This document shows, in pieces, positions 7,069 through 14,747 of a stretch of DNA of 64,000 bases. Source of the stretch: a virus; IMG/VR virus record IMGVR_UViG_3300050821_002260, positions 1 to 64,000 of that record, one strand, 5' to 3'. The position numbers and the translations under genes were made by a program. Every line of letters begins with the position of its first letter. Position 1 is the stretch's first letter. Under the pieces are notes generated by a model, which did not search any database, had not been told where the DNA came from, and saw nothing but the letters and a program-made list of their open reading frames with translations.

Positions 7069-8411
7069 TTTTCCTTCTCCGCTATGAAATTCCCAAACTT
7101 TTCCCAGACCCTGAACGTGTTGCGGTCTATGTTTATCTTGATGGTTTTCCCCATCATCACGTCTCTAGCAGCGACCATCAAGAGTCTCGCCTGTTGAGGC
7201 TTGAGCTTGGCTTCTGCTTCTGTCTGACACAGTGCTATCATGAAATCCAGCGTCCAGAACTGGGAAATATCTTCCGCTATGTCTTCCGGTCCAACACGCT
7301 CCTTGTTAAGAGCGCCGCGATTAGTCTGCGACGCTGTCCACACTGGGATATCCCGCTCCACTGCTAGACCGCGCAAGTCCATGCAAACTTGACCGATGCT
7401 GAGACGCTGCTCTTCGAAGCGCTCGTTTGGCTTGAATACACGGATGTAGTCCACGAACAGGATATCTATTTCTACACCTGATTGCTTCAGACGCTCCAGC
7501 CAAGACTCAATGTCACTAACCCGACCGCGATTCGTAGGCCATTGCTTAATGAACAGTCTGCCCTTCATCTGGCCGTGAGCCTGGACCATGCGACGCTGTG
7601 CTTGACGCAGTTTCTTCATCAGGTCTGATTTCTCATCGCTGACCTTGGCGTACTGCGTCAATCTCCAAGTTGGGATGGCTGTCATCATGGAATCTATGCG
7701 CTTGCGATATTTCTTGCCCGACAGTTCCCCGGTCGCTATCGCTACGTTTTTGTTTTGCCACATTGCTCCGGCCGCGAATCTGGCGATGAGAGTAGATTTT
7801 CCGCCTTTACCTTTTCCAAGAATGACGCCAAGTTCTCCGGCTCCAAGTCCCCCTTCCATACAGTCGTCAAGTGTGGGGCAGTAGTGAGTCCCGATAATCC
7901 CATATCTATCTTCGAGCCATCTTCCAGGATTAGTCGCGTCTTTCCAATATTCAATACCAAGGTCGAGCTCTGCACCGAGTCCCTTGAGCGAATCGAATCG
8001 CTGTATAGCTCTAACGAAATTTTTACTGTTGACATCTTTCTCTGCCTCCACTAATGCTTTGCGAAACTTTTGCTCCTTGGCGAATCCTACTGCCTGATGA
8101 AGGACCACCTGCCTGTCTTTGAGGTCTTCGTCGTAGAGCGCTTTGATTTCTCGCCGGTATCCAGGCCAGACTTCTGATTTGGATTTTCCGAGATAGCCTT
8201 TGACGATGGCAAGGAGAGTCGGCCTAGAGAGTATAACTTCGGAACGATTGTGTTTTTCATAGACCTCCTTTGTGAGACGCGCGATGTCCACATGCAACGG
8301 GTTCGTAAAATACGACGGCTCGATAATCGTGTACGCCGTTTGTGGTGAACGGACGTAGAGTGCGAGCAGTTTCTTTTGGAACGCATCCCCGAATTCGAAT
8401 TCTGATGGCAA
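7053..8411 (-). CDS. DnaB-like replicative helicase
   Basis: 452 residues. The N-terminal 150 residues are a helical domain of the DnaB N type. The RecA-like motor has Walker A GKGKGGKST (199-207), ATGELS with the catalytic Glu (about 229), Walker B DILFVDYIR (316-324), the SQTNRG motif (361-366) and a late Arg-rich region. It unwinds DNA at the fork and pairs with the primase two genes downstream. The start codon is TTG at 8411 with GAGGAAAA 4-8 nt upstream. Overlaps the next gene by 16 nt. Confidence 0.92.
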   Translation of the reverse strand: MPSEFEFGDAFQKKLLALYVRSPQTAYTIIEPSYFTNPLHVDIARLTKEVYEKHNRSEVILSRPTLLAIVKGYLGKSKSEVWPGYRREIKALYDEDLKDRQVVLHQAVGFAKEQKFRKALVEAEKDVNSKNFVRAIQRFDSLKGLGAELDLGIEYWKDATNPGRWLEDRYGIIGTHYCPTLDDCMEGGLGAGELGVILGKGKGGKSTLIARFAAGAMWQNKNVAIATGELSGKKYRKRIDSMMTAIPTWRLTQYAKVSDEKSDLMKKLRQAQRRMVQAHGQMKGRLFIKQWPTNRGRVSDIESWLERLKQSGVEIDILFVDYIRVFKPNERFEEQRLSIGQVCMDLRGLAVERDIPVWTASQTNRGALNKERVGPEDIAEDISQFWTLDFMIALCQTEAEAKLKPQQARLLMVAARDVMMGKTIKINIDRNTFRVWEKFGNFIAEKEKWRNR

Positions 8412-8705
8412 TTATTTTCCTCGTGTGATACTCGGCTGCTTCATGCGTTCTGAATGGTCTACTGCAAACTTCTTGAACTCCTCGATGCGTTTGTCCAACA
8501 AGTCGAAGTGGAAATCGTTGCAGCCATCCTCCAAAGATATTTGCCTGTAGAATTCTAAGACTCTGACCGCCAGCCTGTCTCTTGCCCTGAATAGAATCAG
8601 AGGCTCGTCGTCCGGGACCACGTCCCCGTTTGATGTCTTGACAATCAGACACCTGCCAAACTTCTCGTCGTACTCGGCATGAAATTTGCTATCTATCTTT
8701 CTCAT
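8412..8705 (-). CDS. Conserved phage protein of unknown function
   Basis: 97 residues containing VVPDDEPLILFRARDRLAVR and a helical C-terminus. I recognise the 'PDDEPL-FLLRARD' segment from a conserved protein family common in phages and prophages, with no assigned function. The stop abuts the TTG start of the helicase (TAATTG). GGGGG lies 6-10 nt before its ATG. Confidence 0.7.
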   Translation of the reverse strand: MRKIDSKFHAEYDEKFGRCLIVKTSNGDVVPDDEPLILFRARDRLAVRVLEFYRQISLEDGCNDFHFDLLDKRIEEFKKFAVDHSERMKQPSITRGK

Positions 8706-8719
8706 GGAATTCCCCCTTG

Positions 8720-9412
8720 CTATAATGAAACGCTATTTGTTTGAAAACTGCGCTTGAGTGCTTTTTTGGCAACATGCCAGATATGCCTATGCCGGTTTAA
8801 GAACCTGGAGCACTTGCAGTAGTCTTCGAACCAGCGATTCCAAAAACTCTTCTTGTGCTTCTTGGAGTAGACAGCCAGGAACCACGGGCTCAGCTCCTTG
8901 GCGAAGGCGTAGATTGCTTCGTCAGTTTTTATTTTCTGTCCTTCCACGACTCGCTTGATTATGCCGCCCGAATCTCGTATCGAAGAGTAGATGTCCAAGT
9001 CTGACCAGCCATCGAGTTCCTTCTTCCAGTCGATATCTAGGATGTAGTGCTTTCGTTCCTTGCGGTAGACCCAGAGAAACTTTTCGATAGTGCTGTCTTT
9101 GGAAAACCAAGTCGGGTGAGGCATCCATTCCACGTTCTTAAATTTTCCATAGCGACACATGACTTTGATGTAGAGAGCGGGGTCGATGTTCTGCTGGATA
9201 AGTTTTTCTGCCAGCAAAATAAATTTCAATTTTACTTTCCAGCCTGCTTTGGTTTTGTAGACGTCGTAGTTGAAATTCCTATACCTTAGATTTCTCGAAC
9301 GAGCCATCTTGTTGAACGCGATACGGATAATTTTCTCAGCGATCCTTGTTGCACGATCCAACTCTAAACGCGGAAACCGTTTTTTACTTTTGAAGTTTCT
9401 CTTCCGTCCCAT
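8720..9412 (-). CDS. Basic protein with RFPR motif
   Basis: 230 residues from the ATG at 9412, chosen over 9475 because GGAGAG stands 4 nt upstream. Highly basic and aromatic. The N-terminus has KRFPRLEL (about 12-19), the motif also found in the FtsK-like and 112-aa proteins. The remainder has no motif I recognise. The last codons (8725-8750) closely match the DNA upstream of the 112-aa gene at 12220-12245. Likely nucleic-acid binding from charge and neighbourhood; function unknown. Confidence 0.65.
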   Translation of the reverse strand: MGRKRNFKSKKRFPRLELDRATRIAEKIIRIAFNKMARSRNLRYRNFNYDVYKTKAGWKVKLKFILLAEKLIQQNIDPALYIKVMCRYGKFKNVEWMPHPTWFSKDSTIEKFLWVYRKERKHYILDIDWKKELDGWSDLDIYSSIRDSGGIIKRVVEGQKIKTDEAIYAFAKELSPWFLAVYSKKHKKSFWNRWFEDYCKCSRFLNRHRHIWHVAKKALKRSFQTNSVSL

Positions 9413-9778
9413 TTTCTCTCCACAGGAAAAATATCTTTTTCTTTTCGGGAGGACAAGCGTCAGCGCAGTCCTCAAGGCGAGCGAAGCGAGCCTTTCACTA
9501 CTGAAAAATTTTTTGAAATGAACTGTGCTCCCTATTGTTCCTGTTACATGGCGAGTAGTTAGCTACAAGTGCTCCCTACGGTCGCACTTTCCAAGACCTT
9601 AAGATAGTTGCTACCTATGCTGCCTAGGATCATAATGCACCTATAGGTCCTTAAGGTCCATATTCGCCATGTAACGCTGAGCTGTCCCATAGTGGACATA
9701 CTGGCCGTGTAACGCACATATGGGCCATACTGTCCCACCGCGCCTGCGAGGGTATGGATGGGCTTGACTTTCTCCATT
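9413..9778. other. Non-coding repeat-rich region, possible origin or control site
   Basis: No convincing gene; a 77-aa minus frame here lacks an SD and follows the repeats. A perfect 12-nt inverted repeat pairs 9543-9554 (GTTACATGGCGA) with 9664-9675. GCCRTGTAACGC recurs directly at 9666-9677 and 9704-9715. GTGCTCCCTA recurs at 9525-9534 and 9569-9578. A stem GAGGAC/GTCCTC lies at about 9450-9474. Many small palindromes (CCTAGG, CCTATAGG, CCTTAAGG) are present. Its location among replication genes would fit an origin or regulatory region. Confidence 0.5.
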
Positions 9779-10138
9779 TTATTTTTGCCCAATTCTCAGC
9801 TCCTGGAAACCGGAATTTCTCGCAGCAACATCGTCGAGAATTTTCATGTCATTTTTGATTCTATCGAACTGCCGGAACATGGGAGAAAGTTGGCGCAAGA
9901 TTTCGAACTCTTGCAACTCGCCAATTAGAGTCTTGGAAATGTGGTCGGCGACGGCGTCTTGATTGACCAAAACTTTCAAATTTCCTTCGCTGTCTTTGAT
10001 AACAGTTTGGTCAACTAAACTAAGCGAATTTCCTTTCGCTACCCTGATAAATCCTGCCTCTTCGCACTCTTTGAAACAGCGCAAAATTATCTCTTTCATC
10101 TCCCAGATTGTCTTGAACTGACCGCCAGTATTTTCCAT
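9779..10138 (-). CDS. Hypothetical 119-aa protein
   Basis: 119 residues from the ATG at 10138 (MENTGGQFKTIWEMKEIILR). Mostly helical, with a region of alternating charged residues and a conserved-looking FIRVAKGNSLSLVDQTVIKD segment. I chose the short start because GGAGG precedes it and because the longer frame to 10216 overlaps the upstream zinc-ribbon gene. Family not recognised. Confidence 0.6.
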   Translation of the reverse strand: MENTGGQFKTIWEMKEIILRCFKECEEAGFIRVAKGNSLSLVDQTVIKDSEGNLKVLVNQDAVADHISKTLIGELQEFEILRQLSPMFRQFDRIKNDMKILDDVAARNSGFQELRIGQK

Positions 10139-10142
10139 GTGA

Positions 10143-10358
10143 TTACTTGCCTCCTGTGGACTGTTTTGCCATGCCGTCACTTGTTTCATTTGACACAAAT
10201 TTCTTCTTCGGACCACGTTGAATTACGGCTATGAGTTTGAACTCCGCAAGGCAATTGTGACACTCAATTTGTGTCACCTGATGGCCTTCAATTTGGACCT
10301 GTTTCTTGACGTCAATTAACGTGAACGGATATTTACAGAACAAGCAAATGTTGAACAC
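10143..10358 (-). CDS. Small zinc-ribbon protein
   Basis: 71 residues with two CxxC knuckles, CLFC (5-8) and CHNC (33-36), forming a typical zinc ribbon, then a basic tail (RGPKKKF). It starts MFNICLFCKYPFTLIDVKKQ. It is separated from the SF2 helicase stop by 4 nt. Probably a DNA- or RNA-binding accessory factor; inference from fold and context. Confidence 0.65.
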   Translation of the reverse strand: MFNICLFCKYPFTLIDVKKQVQIEGHQVTQIECHNCLAEFKLIAVIQRGPKKKFVSNETSDGMAKQSTGGK

Positions 10359-10361
10359 TTT

Positions 10362-11864
10362 TTACCTTTCTATGATTGAAATTTTTGCGATTTTTTCATT
10401 GATGTAGTGCTTCAAACGCGCCATGGAATGCTTCATCAAATACTCGTTGTGAGTGTCAATGAAATCACTGATATACACAACATTTCCGGTTCTAGGGTTC
10501 TTTCTCAAGACACGGCCCATGCGCTGTAAAATCAACTCCCATCCAAGTCCTGCCGCCGAGTTTATCCATGCGTCCACCCCGCCTGAAATGTCCATGCCCG
10601 TATCGAATATCGGGGATGCTAGGAGTACTCCAAGTTTCCCATTTTCAAATCTCTTTAGAACCTTTTTTCTGATAAGCAATGGCGTGCTACCTGATAGAAA
10701 TTCTACTGGCAAATCCATATTGCTCTCTAACAGTTTTTTCAATTTCAAGCCATGAGAAATCCTTGCGACCGTGACCAGAGTTTTGTAGTCCTTGTTGAGA
10801 TATCGCAGCACTTCCCTAACGACCAACTCGTTGCGCTTCTTGTTCTTCACGATGCCGAGACTGTAGGCGGCTGCGAACTTTGCTTTCTTCGGTATTTCTT
10901 CAGTGTGGACTTCTACGAAACGGATAACAGGTTTGGCGCTGCGACCCAAGTCTACGAGTTCCTTGTTTCTGACCTCGGCAATTATCGGACCTGTCATACC
11001 GACGTAACTTAGCATTTTCTTTTTGTTTTTTCTATCGATTGTTCCGGACAGACTGAAACGCATCGGCGCTTCATTTCTATTTACAATTTTGGAGCATTGA
11101 GTAGCACGGTTCACATGAGTTTCGTCGATAAATAGGATATCACACTTTTCTTGAAAGCGTTCGAAATCAGACTCTTGAAGTAAATTAGATGCGGTCTGCA
11201 CAGTCGCAACGACAATTCCTGGTTTTTGCGGAATGCGCTTCTTACCTCCTCCAACCATAAAAATTCGTACATCGTTTGGAAGATGCTTACGGAATCTATC
11301 AGCCGTTTGCTGTGCAAGTCCAGCACGATGGATAAGGAAGAGCACACGAGGCATTCGTTTGAGTTGTCTGTGAAATTCAGAGACAATAGCGCAAGCGCAT
11401 TCGGTCTTGCCTGTATTAGTAGATGCATGTATGATTCCTTTGCCTTTTCGCAAAGCCTTGTTTACGATTTCAACTTGCTCAGCGCGATTCTCGATACTAT
11501 CCTCAAACTGAAATCTCTTGATTGGTTTGAAAACTGGAAGTTGCTGACGATTGTCTTTGACTGAATATTTCACGCCTTTCTTGTCCAAAAACTTTATCAC
11601 CATATCTAGAAGTCCGCTGGCAAACGTGTCCCCGCGTCTCTCATAGAACTTGATGTACTGTACAGATTCCTTCAACTGTTCAATCTTCTTATCGCGCTTT
11701 TCGTCGTTCTTGATATCACTGAAATAGCCCACTCTTTTCAGTGCTGCTCGCTGCCTCCACCAATTGTTCTTGTCCTTGACTCGCAGGCATCTAAACATCT
11801 TCTTCAACTGGCGCTCTGGGCCAGAGAATGACGTGCGCGCCGGACGTACAGTGAGTTCAATCAT
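10362..11864 (-). CDS. SF2 helicase (UvsW/RadD-like DEAH family)
   Basis: 500 residues. Motif I HASTNTGKT (146-154), motif Ia-like FLIHRAGL (177-184), motif II DETH (247-250), motif III SGTI (273-276), GMDISGG (motif V region) and motif VI QRMGRVLR (447-454). The overall plan, with an N-terminal extension of about 120 residues before the helicase core, resembles phage UvsW and bacterial RadD/Rad25-type enzymes that remodel branched DNA or R-loops. It overlaps the preceding RFPR gene as ATGA. Confidence 0.85.
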   Translation of the reverse strand: MIELTVRPARTSFSGPERQLKKMFRCLRVKDKNNWWRQRAALKRVGYFSDIKNDEKRDKKIEQLKESVQYIKFYERRGDTFASGLLDMVIKFLDKKGVKYSVKDNRQQLPVFKPIKRFQFEDSIENRAEQVEIVNKALRKGKGIIHASTNTGKTECACAIVSEFHRQLKRMPRVLFLIHRAGLAQQTADRFRKHLPNDVRIFMVGGGKKRIPQKPGIVVATVQTASNLLQESDFERFQEKCDILFIDETHVNRATQCSKIVNRNEAPMRFSLSGTIDRKNKKKMLSYVGMTGPIIAEVRNKELVDLGRSAKPVIRFVEVHTEEIPKKAKFAAAYSLGIVKNKKRNELVVREVLRYLNKDYKTLVTVARISHGLKLKKLLESNMDLPVEFLSGSTPLLIRKKVLKRFENGKLGVLLASPIFDTGMDISGGVDAWINSAAGLGWELILQRMGRVLRKNPRTGNVVYISDFIDTHNEYLMKHSMARLKHYINEKIAKISIIER

Positions 11865-12199
11865 TTGAGTCTGGGCCAGTGTCGCCGTTTCAAGTCATAC
11901 CTTGGAAAACGGTGAACCTTGCCATTTTCATATCGTGGAAACCGCATCAACGGTACGACCAGCGTTTCGATGTCTACGTGCTCCTTTTTCGTGGAATTAT
12001 CCCATTCTACAGTGACGCTGCCGGGACTCTTATAGACTACCTTGCCGTATCTCTTGTTTCCTGCGAAAAGCTGAAGAAAGAACCTGGATTCGTTTTTGAG
12101 TGTTTGTATCTGCACTTCCTTGAATTCCACAATCCTCGGGAATCTGCGTATTTCTAGCCTTGGAAACCGTTTGATGCGTTTCTGTATAGATAGCAGCAC
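11861..12199 (-). CDS. RFPR-repeat protein next to SF2 helicase
   Basis: 112 residues. The motif RFPR occurs four times (KRFPRLEI and RRFPRIVE at the N-terminus, MRFPRYEN and HRFPRYDL near the C-terminus) with a fifth relaxed copy HWPRL at the end. Between them is a small beta-rich core (FLQLFAGNKRYGKVVY...SVTVEWDN) resembling an SH3- or chromo-like barrel. GTG start at 12199. The stop overlaps the helicase start as ATGA, so they are probably coupled and may act together. Function unknown. Confidence 0.65.
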   Translation of the reverse strand: MLLSIQKRIKRFPRLEIRRFPRIVEFKEVQIQTLKNESRFFLQLFAGNKRYGKVVYKSPGSVTVEWDNSTKKEHVDIETLVVPLMRFPRYENGKVHRFPRYDLKRRHWPRLK

Positions 12200-12394
12200 G
12201 ATTTTACCCCTACACCTATATGAAACGCTATTGTTTGGAAAACCGTTTTTTATTAGGAGGGGCGGAGCTTAGGTAGGTATAATCGTTGCTTTAACGAGTC
12301 GCTGGCTCCCATTAGCGCCAATCCTAGCGTACTTATTTCGGCCAAGCCTGTTTGTACGTTAAAATATCAAATGCTCCAAGGTTCGCTCGTGGAA
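12200..12394. other. Intergenic region between late and replication modules
   Basis: About 195 nt without a gene. It contains a stem TCGTT/AACGA (about 12282-12296) and a GC-rich run. The 26 bases at 12220-12245 nearly repeat the end of the 230-aa gene (8725-8750). An A/T-rich TTGATATTTT stretch follows the hairpin at 12388-12411. A promoter for the replication operon is expected here; a weak GATTATAC element is visible but I cannot assign a clear -35. Confidence 0.4.
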
Positions 12395-12411
12395 TCAGTC
12401 TATATTCCACG
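12388..12411 (-). terminator. Hairpin at the end of the tail operon
   Basis: Perfect 8-bp stem CGTGGAAT/ATTCCACG with an 8-nt loop that contains the stop codon of the membrane-protein gene. A T-rich segment follows only after some 20 nt, so it is not a classical intrinsic terminator; it could act as an mRNA-stabilising or attenuating hairpin at the operon boundary. Confidence 0.4.
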
Positions 12412-12859
12412 TGATTGTTGGAGCGGGAGGGATATTTTCCTTAATCCAGCGTTGCAGCCAGTCCGGGACGCGCTTATATTGAGAAATAGCGTCCAATCCA
12501 GAATCTGCCCCGTATCCAAGAGCTATTGCAGCGATAGGGCCAGCGCCGACTCCTGTCCCTAGGAGCGTATGGAGCCATCCAGCAGAGGTGTCTATATTGA
12601 AGAACCCCAAAATCATGCCTATCCCTAAATGCCGCCACGGATAGTAGATTACCAGAGATTCTATGGCAGCTCTTATAGAAAGCACATCCCAGTTGACATA
12701 GAAGAACTGGCGTCTAGTTTTGATAGTGTTTGCGGGATTTCTGACGCATGAAGCGGCTCTTTTCAGCATGAACAAAAACTGCCCTGCTAGAAAACAGATG
12801 TAGAACCCGATATCTCCAATGGTATGCTCACTTAGGAAAGCGGCTAGATAGGCTGGCAT
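12395..12859 (-). CDS. Membrane protein at the end of the tail operon
   Basis: 154 residues. Hydrophobic segments lie at about 15-32 (GDIGFYICFLAGQFLFML), 60-72 and 75-113 (LGIGMILGFF, then TLLGTGVGAGPIAAIALGYG), giving two to four likely spans. No signal motif or enzyme motif. It has GGGGGAC before its ATG and a copy of the leader motif 18 nt upstream. The position after the tail-tip genes could suit a holin-like or injection role; this is inference. Confidence 0.6.
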   Translation of the reverse strand: MPAYLAAFLSEHTIGDIGFYICFLAGQFLFMLKRAASCVRNPANTIKTRRQFFYVNWDVLSIRAAIESLVIYYPWRHLGIGMILGFFNIDTSAGWLHTLLGTGVGAGPIAAIALGYGADSGLDAISQYKRVPDWLQRWIKENIPPAPTITWNID

Positions 12860-12876
12860 TTTGTCCCCCTGTTGAC

Positions 12877-12888
12877 TAGAATTACTTA
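12877..12888 (-). promoter_or_regulatory. Leader motif, TAAGTAATTCTA
   Basis: 11 of 12 bases match AAAGTAAYTCTA. It ends 18 nt before the ATG at 12859, in the short gap between two genes, followed by a GGGGG SD. Confidence 0.5.
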
Positions 12889-14499
12889 TCCAGTCTGGGC
12901 TACGGAAACGAAATTGTACCCTGGAGTTCCAAAGTTTAGCAGAGGCACAGATACGGTTCCAAGCAATCCGGTTCTAAATTGGCCAGAAGTGTACCCTGAA
13001 TCTGGATTGGGTGTGATTCCTGTGAGAGGACTTCCAAGGGAAACTGTATTGTGAACGTTGTCCAAAGTGACTTTGTAGAGAGCCACGACTAGGCTGTTAT
13101 TGACGTCCGTGAAGATATTGAACATTGTGCTCCCACTAGACGTTTTGTCAGTCAGGAGGGCACAGAGTTCTGGCGGTCCTATAGGGAAACTGGTATTGGG
13201 GTTTCCAGAGAAGAGATAGTCTACTACAGAGCCGTCCGCATAGTTCGTTGTGAAGAATTTGATGGCCGTGATATTGAAAGAAAGGTCGTCTATGAAATAA
13301 GTCACGCAGGAGACTTTCGTGCCTATCATTTGAGACGCTGGAGCCAGTATGTATTGCTGTGTTCCACCGCCGCTAGGCTCTATGGTCGAAACAAAGGAAA
13401 ACGATTTGTCGTAGAGCAGCGGGCCTATTTCACCAGCCGGATGCGCTCCCACTATCCCCACAGTGGCATCGAACGTTCCGTTCCTGCGTGAACCGCTGAC
13501 TTTAGTTGTGTCTTGTATCCAGCCACTAGTGATACCAGAGCCGGAAATGACAGACGAGCCGCTTCCATTTGAAACGCCATGCACCGTTTCGTCGGTAGCT
13601 AGAACTGCTCTGCTGCCTGATTCGAAGGAGATGTAGTTTCTGACTGTGGACGCCGTGATGCTTCCGAGTGGACCTGCGAGCTGCATCTCCTTGTCTAAGA
13701 ATTCTATAGAGAACAGGAACGGGTCATTGGTCAGAAACAGCGCTGGAACGCTGTACTGAGACGTACCGAAACCGAATCCGATTCCACCACCTTCGAACCA
13801 GTTTGCATAGAGGTTCCAAGAGAGAGCCAAGCCTTGCACAAGAAACTCAGATTTCAGTGTCGCTTGCAAAAAGAATCCATTCGATATCCCAGGTATCGGC
13901 CCTGAAGATTGTAGCTTGCCTGCTCCCAAGTCGTAGATTCTGTATCTGTAGTTGATAGTGGATGGTGGAGTCGGCCAAGAATTGGAAAATCCAGTGCTGC
14001 CGAAACCTTCAGCGTAGGCCAAGTACCTCCCATCCGGAGATAGTGTCAAGCAATCTGGCTGAGAGAAATTGGAAGGCGGAGAAGCGGGAGTCGGTAGGAC
14101 GAGACGATAAATCTTGTTACTGCCAGAATCCTGAAGCCGGATATAGACTGGAAATACACCGCTTCGCACCGTGGTATCGATTTCAAATGCGGCTATGCGG
14201 AATTTGGAAGGACTGGTGAAGAACGGTGGCTTGTCTAGTGGAACTATTCCCGGTGCCGGACTAGTCGGAATCACAGTGTACGTTCCACCGTCGCCGAGCA
14301 CGACTATGACTTGCTGCCCTTGGACAACTGGATACGTCGGCAACGCTTGAATAGCATTTCCATCTAGTAAAGCTAGACAGGTCCCATCAGGGTTCAGAGC
14401 GGTGACTACGCCTAGCCTGTACTTGGAAGGATTGGTCCAACCGATTCCTGTCAGTTGGTCCTTGATGGCTTGCTTGATTTTATCTCTGAGACTGCTCAT
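12886..14499 (-). CDS. Tail-tip structural protein with N-terminal OB-like domain
   Basis: 537 residues. The first 90 (MSSLRDKIKQAIKDQLTGIG, then VVTALNPDGTCLALLDGN and GQQVIVVLGDGGTY) resemble small OB-fold baseplate/spike domains and the neighbouring 83-aa protein. Then comes a beta-rich region with CLTLSPDGRYLAYAEG, like a beta-propeller blade. No catalytic motif. Position after the hub-like gene suggests a tail-tip or spike component. Overlaps its upstream neighbour as ATGA. Confidence 0.65.
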   Translation of the reverse strand: MSSLRDKIKQAIKDQLTGIGWTNPSKYRLGVVTALNPDGTCLALLDGNAIQALPTYPVVQGQQVIVVLGDGGTYTVIPTSPAPGIVPLDKPPFFTSPSKFRIAAFEIDTTVRSGVFPVYIRLQDSGSNKIYRLVLPTPASPPSNFSQPDCLTLSPDGRYLAYAEGFGSTGFSNSWPTPPSTINYRYRIYDLGAGKLQSSGPIPGISNGFFLQATLKSEFLVQGLALSWNLYANWFEGGGIGFGFGTSQYSVPALFLTNDPFLFSIEFLDKEMQLAGPLGSITASTVRNYISFESGSRAVLATDETVHGVSNGSGSSVISGSGITSGWIQDTTKVSGSRRNGTFDATVGIVGAHPAGEIGPLLYDKSFSFVSTIEPSGGGTQQYILAPASQMIGTKVSCVTYFIDDLSFNITAIKFFTTNYADGSVVDYLFSGNPNTSFPIGPPELCALLTDKTSSGSTMFNIFTDVNNSLVVALYKVTLDNVHNTVSLGSPLTGITPNPDSGYTSGQFRTGLLGTVSVPLLNFGTPGYNFVSVAQTG

Positions 14500-14747
14500 C
14501 GAGGAACCGCTGTCTTGACCGTCTCCGCTGTGATGACCATGACCTGCTGACCAAGCGTGAGGATTACCGGAGAACCTAGAGAAGTGTAGATGCTTGAACC
14601 TGTCTGCACATTGTAAGTGCCATCACCATTCAGCGATATGACAGTGCCAGCCTCTGGGTCTAGATTGCCGGTGGACTGCTTTAGTTCTGACAAGGTTTCT
14701 CGGACTAAATTCTGGAACGCTGTGCGAAGTGGAGTCCCTTCCGGCAC
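14496..14747 (-). CDS. Small baseplate/spike OB-fold-like protein
   Basis: 83 residues: a helix (LRTAFQNLVRETLSELKQST) then short strands GTVISLNGDGTYNVQTGSSI and GQQVMVITAETVKTAVP, the helix-plus-OB plan also seen at the start of the next gene. GTG start at 14747 overlapping the preceding TAG (TAGTG). Probably part of the tail tip; paralogous to the N-terminus of the 537-aa protein. Confidence 0.55.
   Translation of the reverse strand: MPEGTPLRTAFQNLVRETLSELKQSTGNLDPEAGTVISLNGDGTYNVQTGSSIYTSLGSPVILTLGQQVMVITAETVKTAVPR

Noticed and set aside
9559-9777. 77-aa minus-strand frame
   Set aside because: No SD, and its sequence is made of the direct and inverted repeats of a non-coding region.
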